Source: Agromyces mediolanus (GTDB lineage: Bacteria; Actinomycetota; Actinomycetes; Actinomycetales; Microbacteriaceae). Taken from it: a stretch of DNA of 64,000 nucleotides. Numbering within the stretch: the stretch's first letter is position 1; every line of letters begins with the position of its first letter. Both the position numbers and the translations under genes were made by a program. The notes under the pieces are model-generated. The model did not search any database, was not told the DNA's origin, and was given only the letters and a program-made list of their open reading frames with translations. This document shows positions 62,335-64,000 of the stretch, piece by piece. Location of the stretch: assembly GCF_023715325.1 (NCBI RefSeq), contig NZ_JAMBNX010000009.1, forward strand, positions 101,224 through 165,223. Reading direction: 5' to 3'.

Positions 62335-63846
62335 ATGCCTGCAGAATCCGAGGTCACCCACCTCGACGACGCCGAGCACCTCCAGGTGCTCGGCTACGAC
62401 GACTCGTTCAACCGCTCGATGAGCCTGTGGGCGAACTTCGCCCTCGGCTTCACCTACCTCTCGCCGCTCGTCGGCGTCTACTCGCTGTTCGCCGTGGCGC
62501 TCACGATCGGCGGCCCGCCGTCGATCTGGTGGATCGTCATCGTCGGCTGCGGGCAGCTGCTCGTCTCCCTCGTGTTCGGCGAGATCGTCTCGCAGTACCC
62601 GATCCACGGCGGCATCTACCCCTGGGCGCGGCGGCTCTGGGGCCGCCGCTACGCCTGGATGGCGGCCTGGATCTACATCTGGGCGATGATCGTCACGATC
62701 ACCGCCGTCGCCGAGTTCGGCTCCGGCTTCGTGGCGAGCCTCTTCGACCTGGAGCTCACGCCGGGGGTGAACCTCGCGATCACGCTCGGCCTGCTGCTGC
62801 TCGCCTTCGTGTTCAACTTCTCGGGCACGAAGACCCTCGCCCGGGTCGCCCAGATCGGCCTCGCCGCCGAGCTCATCGGCGTCATCGGCCTCGGCCTCTA
62901 CCTGCTGATCTTCCAGCGCAAGCACGACTTCGGCATCTTCTTCAACACGATGGGCGTCGAGGGCGACGGCAGCTATGCGGTGGCCTTCCTCGGCGCCGCG
63001 CTCGCCGGGCTCTTCCTCTTCTACGGCTTCGAGGCCTGCGGCGACGTCGCCGAGGAGGTCTCGAACCCCGCGAAGCGCATCCCCCGGGCGATGATGATGA
63101 CGATCCTCGTCGGCGGCGTCTCGGCGCTGTTCTCTTTCGGCGGCTACGTGCTCGCCGCGCCGAACCTCGAGGCGATCGTCTCCGGCGAGGACGCCGACCC
63201 GATCCCCGGCATCCTGGCCGACACCCTCGGCCCCGTCGGCGCGAAGATCTTCCTCCTCGTCGCGATCACCGCCTTCATCTCCTGCGTGCTGAGCCTGCAG
63301 GCGGCCGCGAGCCGGCTGCTGTTCTCCTTCGCCCGCGACGGGATGATCCCCGGCCACACCTGGCTCGCGAAGGTGTCGCCGCGCAACAAGGTGCCGACGA
63401 ACGCGCTCATCGTCGCCTGCACGGTGCCCGCGATCATCAGCGTGCTGATCTTCTTCAACGGCAATCTGCTCGTGCCGATCACCTCCTTCGCGGTGCTCGG
63501 CATCTACGTCGCGTTCCAGATGGTCGTGCTCGCCTCGCTGCGGCAGCGGGCGAAGGGCTGGCGCCCGGCCGGGCCGTTCTCGCTGCGCGGGGCCGGCGTC
63601 GTCGTGAACATCCTGGCCCTGGCGTACGGGATCTTCGCGATCGTGCTGATCGCCAGGCCCGGGGAATCCGGGGACGTGTTCACCGACTGGGTCGTGCTGA
63701 TCGGTCTCGGCATCGTGCTCGTGACCGGACTGGCCTACCTGTTCATCGCCCGCCCCGACCGGAAGTCGAACGCGCCGGAGGGCGACGCCGTCGCCGTCGC
63801 CGAGGCGATCCGCACCCGCACCGGGGCGACGCCCGTCAGGCGGTAG
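62335..63846 (+). CDS. APC-superfamily amino-acid permease
   Basis: 503 residues with about 12 membrane segments. It opens LQVLGYDDSFNRSMSLWANFALGFTYLSP, continues with VSLVFGEIVSQYPIHGGIYPWARR and FFYGFEACGDVAEEVSNPAKRIPRAM, matching the GABA/amino-acid permease group of the APC family. It imports an amino acid or amine by proton coupling. GAAGGGA precedes the ATG. It follows RidA after 116 bp, with its own upstream element, so it may be under separate control. The substrate may be a D-amino acid or GABA-like compound. Confidence 0.9.
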   Translation: MPAESEVTHLDDAEHLQVLGYDDSFNRSMSLWANFALGFTYLSPLVGVYSLFAVALTIGGPPSIWWIVIVGCGQLLVSLVFGEIVSQYPIHGGIYPWARRLWGRRYAWMAAWIYIWAMIVTITAVAEFGSGFVASLFDLELTPGVNLAITLGLLLLAFVFNFSGTKTLARVAQIGLAAELIGVIGLGLYLLIFQRKHDFGIFFNTMGVEGDGSYAVAFLGAALAGLFLFYGFEACGDVAEEVSNPAKRIPRAMMMTILVGGVSALFSFGGYVLAAPNLEAIVSGEDADPIPGILADTLGPVGAKIFLLVAITAFISCVLSLQAAASRLLFSFARDGMIPGHTWLAKVSPRNKVPTNALIVACTVPAIISVLIFFNGNLLVPITSFAVLGIYVAFQMVVLASLRQRAKGWRPAGPFSLRGAGVVVNILALAYGIFAIVLIARPGESGDVFTDWVVLIGLGIVLVTGLAYLFIARPDRKSNAPEGDAVAVAEAIRTRTGATPVRR

Positions 63847-63912
63847 CGGGCTCGGCGGCGCCCCATCCGCTCCCGCCCCGCCTGCTCCCGACTGCTCCCC
63901 GCCCCGCCCGCT

Positions 63913-63984
63913 CCCGAAGGGGTCACTTTCCGACGGATTCCTCGCCATCGCGACTTGCGGATGCCGCAAAACGACCCCCTCGGG
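63913..63984. repeat. 72-bp intergenic element with 12-bp near-perfect terminal inverted repeats
   Basis: CCCGAAGGGGTC (63913-63924) and GACCCCCTCGGG (63973-63984) are inverse matches at 11 of 12 positions. An inner inverted repeat TTGCGG and CCGCAA surrounds ATG at 63955-63969. Placed 66 bp after the permease stop. It could fold as a terminator or be a copy of a dispersed intergenic repeat. Confidence 0.55.
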
Positions 63985-64000
63985 GGTTGGGGGTTGGGGG
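63982..64000 (+). other. G-rich tract, possible G-quadruplex (cut by window edge)
   Basis: Three runs of GGGGG separated by TT occupy the last 19 bases. With one more run beyond the window it would fit a G-quadruplex. The end of the window prevents confirmation. Confidence 0.4.

Overview
The window is very GC-rich actinobacterial chromosome. Ribosome binding sites are of the GGAGG type, GTG starts are common, and stop/start overlaps (ATGA, GTGA) are frequent. A DUF222/HNH endonuclease gene, a RamB/ScfR-type regulator next to glyoxylate-shunt genes, Pr6Pr membrane proteins and the recurring GGATGCC/GGCATCC word all suggest a member of the Microbacteriaceae (Leucobacter, Agromyces or Microbacterium-like); this is inference. 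No rRNA, tRNA, CRISPR array, insertion sequence or prophage was recognised. The content is almost wholly catabolic: transporters, amine, aldehyde and amino-acid degradation enzymes, and local regulators.

Layout. 0-4.5 kb: a leftward operon of an MHS-type transporter, a formylglycine-type sulfatase and a nucleoside hydrolase cut by the window edge; its promoter carries a perfect 26-bp palindrome over the start point. 4.5-9.8 kb: YqaJ-type nuclease, alpha/beta hydrolase, Pr6Pr membrane protein, a HTH regulator divergent from an MFS exporter, and a GNAT enzyme. 9.8-12.9 kb: isocitrate lyase and malate synthase. 13.2-19.1 kb: spermidine/putrescine ABC transporter (ATPase, binding protein, two permeases) and a YtcJ-type amidohydrolase. 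19-23 kb: small lipoprotein, GNAT enzyme, HNH protein coupled to an isochorismatase-fold hydrolase. 23-28.8 kb: the RamB/ScfR-like regulator, then a putrescine-type oxidation run (FAD oxidoreductase, cupin, succinate-semialdehyde dehydrogenase, C-N hydrolase). 28.8-31.5 kb: two tandem paralogous lipoproteins and a VOC/HxlR pair. 31.6-36.3 kb: PucR regulator divergent from CoA-acylating semialdehyde dehydrogenase and a class III aminotransferase. 36.4-40.9 kb: a flavin amine oxidase with apparently permuted domain order, a second Pr6Pr protein, and a cystine-type ABC transporter. 41-46.4 kb: a glutarate-type module (aldehyde dehydrogenase, glutaryl-CoA dehydrogenase, CaiB/BaiF CoA-transferase) divergent from a GntR regulator and a cache-domain protein. 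46.4-48.6 kb: VapBC-like pair and a second succinate-semialdehyde dehydrogenase. 48.6-56.5 kb: a tightly coupled oligopeptide ABC operon with a beta-lactamase-fold hydrolase, divergent from an IclR regulator. 56.5-63.8 kb: KDPG aldolase and sugar kinase divergent from a D-amino-acid module (D-serine/threonine dehydratase-like enzyme, N-acyl-D-amino-acid deacylase, IclR regulator, RidA, APC permease).

How it may fit together (inference). Imported polyamines would be oxidised to GABA- and beta-alanine-like intermediates. Succinate-semialdehyde dehydrogenases would send the C4 part to succinate, and the aminotransferase plus MmsA-type dehydrogenase would send the C3 part to acetyl-CoA. Acetyl-CoA would then need the AceA/AceB shunt, whose likely regulator is encoded 10 kb away and shares a 9-bp upstream word with aceA. 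The right half handles peptides and D-amino-acid derivatives, possibly from cell-wall material.
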